Source: Zea mays
Lineage: Eukaryota > Streptophyta > Magnoliopsida > Poales > Poaceae
Reading direction: 5' to 3'
Assembly (NCBI RefSeq): GCF_902167145.1
Contig: NC_050098.1
Location: 17,814,501 to 17,878,500 of the forward strand
Length of the DNA stretch: 64,000 bases
Shown: positions 61,887 through 64,000 of the stretch, one piece after another
How positions within the stretch are numbered: the first letter of the stretch is position 1
How the letters are laid out: each line of letters starts with the position of its first letter
Made by a program: the position numbers and the translations under genes
The notes under the pieces: generated by a model
Database searches by the model: none
What the model was told of the DNA's origin: nothing
The model's input: the letters and a program-made list of their open reading frames with translations, nothing else

Positions 61887-64000
61887 TGTCACACCCGGTT
61901 TTAAGGAACAAAGCTGGGTGCATCTTATACATGCGCCAAAGAAGACAACATATATAATAACAGAGTGTATAGAGATAAATGTCATAAAACATCAGAGTAT
62001 TTATTACATAGCGGAAGACTTATTACAAAATAAAATAATAAATATAAAACGAACTAAGGATCATCGGCGCCAATGTCAACTGAGAAACGCCACCTAGATC
62101 AGATCATACTTCTCGCCTTGTGGCTCCTCTTGAACCACCTGTTCTTCTCCTGTGGGGGGGTGTGAGACAGCAAGAGTGAGCTCACATACGTTCATCGCTC
62201 AACAAGTTGTGGGGAATAATGTGGCATGAACTCACCAAAGGTGGGAGTTCATGAAGTGTAAGGCTGATCAATGAAATAAAGGCTGAAGCTGAGCGTTGCT
62301 TTTATAAGTTGGTCAAAATTTTATTAGCAGTTACTAAGTGTAAGTAAATACCAAACCATAGTAATAATAAGTAAAAGTAATAATAAAATAATCCCAAATG
62401 CAATGAGATGACAAATTAAGTTTAAGTTCCATAAATTAATCATGTGAGTGTCCGAGCCGCTCATGACCGTGAGCACGGCTAGTATACCAGTTTTACACTC
62501 TGCAGAGGTTGCGCATCTTTACCCACAAGTCGTGTTACCCATTTGCCACGGAGTTGATCAGACCCCATACACCTCTACCAAGGAAGCGAGGCAGGGTACC
62601 ACTACGAGGCCTTTACAAAGTTCCACTAGCTTCAGACTACCCGCTACAGTTTATAGGAAGCTCCAATGCAGGGTTCTTGCCTGACCGCCATCGCAGCAAA
62701 ATCAACCAAGGACCTCCCTACACTGACCACTCCCCTACTGCCCTTGCCCCTTTCGGGTAAGGTAGTCCTCCACTAGCTTTCCTAATTAATCAGCCAAGGG
62801 CGTCCATAAACCCTTGTGGTAGCACTGTTTTCCCGGGTGGTTCTCCATGTTCCCATTAACATAATGATCTTATCATGAACAAATAATAACAAGTGTAATC
62901 ATGAGTAGTGAATACCTCTATACCCAAAACCATATAAAGCAATAACATGTACTACCCAAAAATTTAGTAGTAAAACCAGTGGTGAAACAAGGTATAAAGA
63001 TAGTCAAATTCTAGGGTAACCTATTGGGTCCCAACAAAATTAACCTATGCAGATCATTATGATTAATAAGAACATGACTGGGTAAAAGAAGTGATCAAGG
63101 GCACAACTTGCCTTCAACGAGCTCCTGCTCAGCTACTTCAACTTGTTGAACCCCAGATTCCACAGTGGCTTGCTCGTCTACTCGCATCAACACAATACAT
63201 ACATAACATAGCATAAATTAACATTACACCAAACATATAAATAAAATACACAGTAATAAACTAGACATTAAAATAAGATCACAGGAACTGTAATCGTTAA
63301 ATTTGGAGGTATAGATTTTAAGTTATGGATTTTCTAATGTTTTATGTGCTTAATACAAGATTAAGTACTAGAATAATTCTAATGTGCTTTTCATGCCAAA
63401 ACAGAGGCACAAATGGTTAGACAATAATATTATGACAATTTAGAAACTAGAATTAACTAATTTGGAGTCTATATGCATTTTCTATGAATTATACAAACTC
63501 TAGGTATTGTTTTTATTTTAAAAACTCATTTTCTAATTCATTTCTCTGATTTAATAACCCATTGGACTGGGCCACCATAACGAAAAACAGCAGGGGTCTC
63601 GGTGCAAGAGTTTATAAGACTCAGAGAACCCCAGGCATGGACGGCGGGTTGATTCGTATTTTTCCCGAGGGCTCTTTAGCAAATAGAACCCGCGAAGGGG
63701 TAAGATCTAAAGTGAGCCGCATGATCTAAAGTCTATGGCCTAGATTAGATCGCCTAAAACCGAACCGGTATGCAGCCGTAGTCCTTGGATCTGAATCCGA
63801 CGGTCACGGTTTAATGAACCCGCGATCGGATTTCTACCGTACATCGCGAGATCTACGGTCCGAGTTCTTCCTAGCCGAAGAGGTAGCTACCATCTAATCT
63901 TGGCCGCCCATCATCAGATCAACGGCCACGGCGCATCCGCACTACTGACGGCCACCCACGGCGGTGCTCCCCGAGCCGCGGCGGCACCCATGGCCGGCAG
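61887..64000 (-). repeat. 5' LTR of right-hand Tekay-like element, incomplete
   Basis: It aligns base for base with 54992 to about 57105, starting TGTCACACCC. The window ends inside it. Confidence 0.9.

Larger units (their letters stand above)
54992..64000 (-). mobile_element. Tekay/Del-like gypsy retrotransposon lacking gag, right end off-window
   Basis: In the minus sense the order is 5' LTR (64000 to 61887, incomplete), primer site at about 61886-61872, a short leader, the end of protease, RT, RNase H, integrase with chromodomain, purine tract AAGGGGGTAGGATT (58269-58256) and 3' LTR 58255-54992. The internal region is only 3.6 kb and has no gag. The LTRs are nearly identical over the 2.1 kb comparable, about 19 differences by eye or roughly 0.9 percent. 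Confidence 0.9.

Overview
The window is plant nuclear DNA, almost certainly from maize (Zea mays) or a very close relative. A small two-gene island sits between thick layers of nested LTR retrotransposons. The cytosolic triosephosphate isomerase gene has the nine-exon plant structure. The LTR elements look like the Opie/Ji (Ty1/copia Sirevirus), Tekay/Del (chromodomain Ty3/gypsy) and Tat (Ty3/gypsy with a second RNase H) groups that dominate maize. Family names are given from recognition only; no database search was possible.

Layout. 1-5238: 3' end of a Tekay-like gypsy element (+) with a 4.0-kb LTR, inserted into a copia element. 5239-9984: the rest of that Opie-like copia element (copy 1, +), pol badly broken, intact 3' LTR. 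9985-22765: genic island. It holds TPI (9 exons, 10929-13976), a leucine-zipper/DUF547 gene (9 exons, 15963-19912), four Tourist-like MITEs, a SINE-like insertion in TPI intron 2, and an old gypsy LTR relic.

22766-64000 is a retrotransposon nest. A Ji-like copia element starts at 22766. Its 5' LTR was hit by Opie-like copy 2 (23904-53338, +, TSD GTTTC). The reverse transcriptase of copy 2 was hit by Opie-like copy 3 (30002-50307, -, TSD ATATT). The pol of copy 3 was hit by an 11.2-kb Tat-type gypsy element (33927-45150, +, TSD CACAA). Further right, the Ji-like gag is cut by another copia-type LTR at 53910. That LTR is in turn cut by a Tekay-like gypsy element (54992 to beyond 64000, -).

The most interesting content is in the Tat element. 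Downstream of its sense gag and pol it carries a gene on the opposite strand. Four open segments join through three short phase-0 GT-AG introns into a predicted protein of about 1050 residues. The gene has its own TATA box preceded by a 34-bp direct repeat, and a 77-78-bp tandem array lies beyond its 3' end. The sense half supplies particle and replication functions; the role of the antisense protein is unknown. Other points of note are nonsense codons shared by copies 1 and 2, a gag/pol frame offset next to a splice-acceptor-like site in copies 2 and 3, and unstable palindrome arrays in the Sirevirus LTRs.
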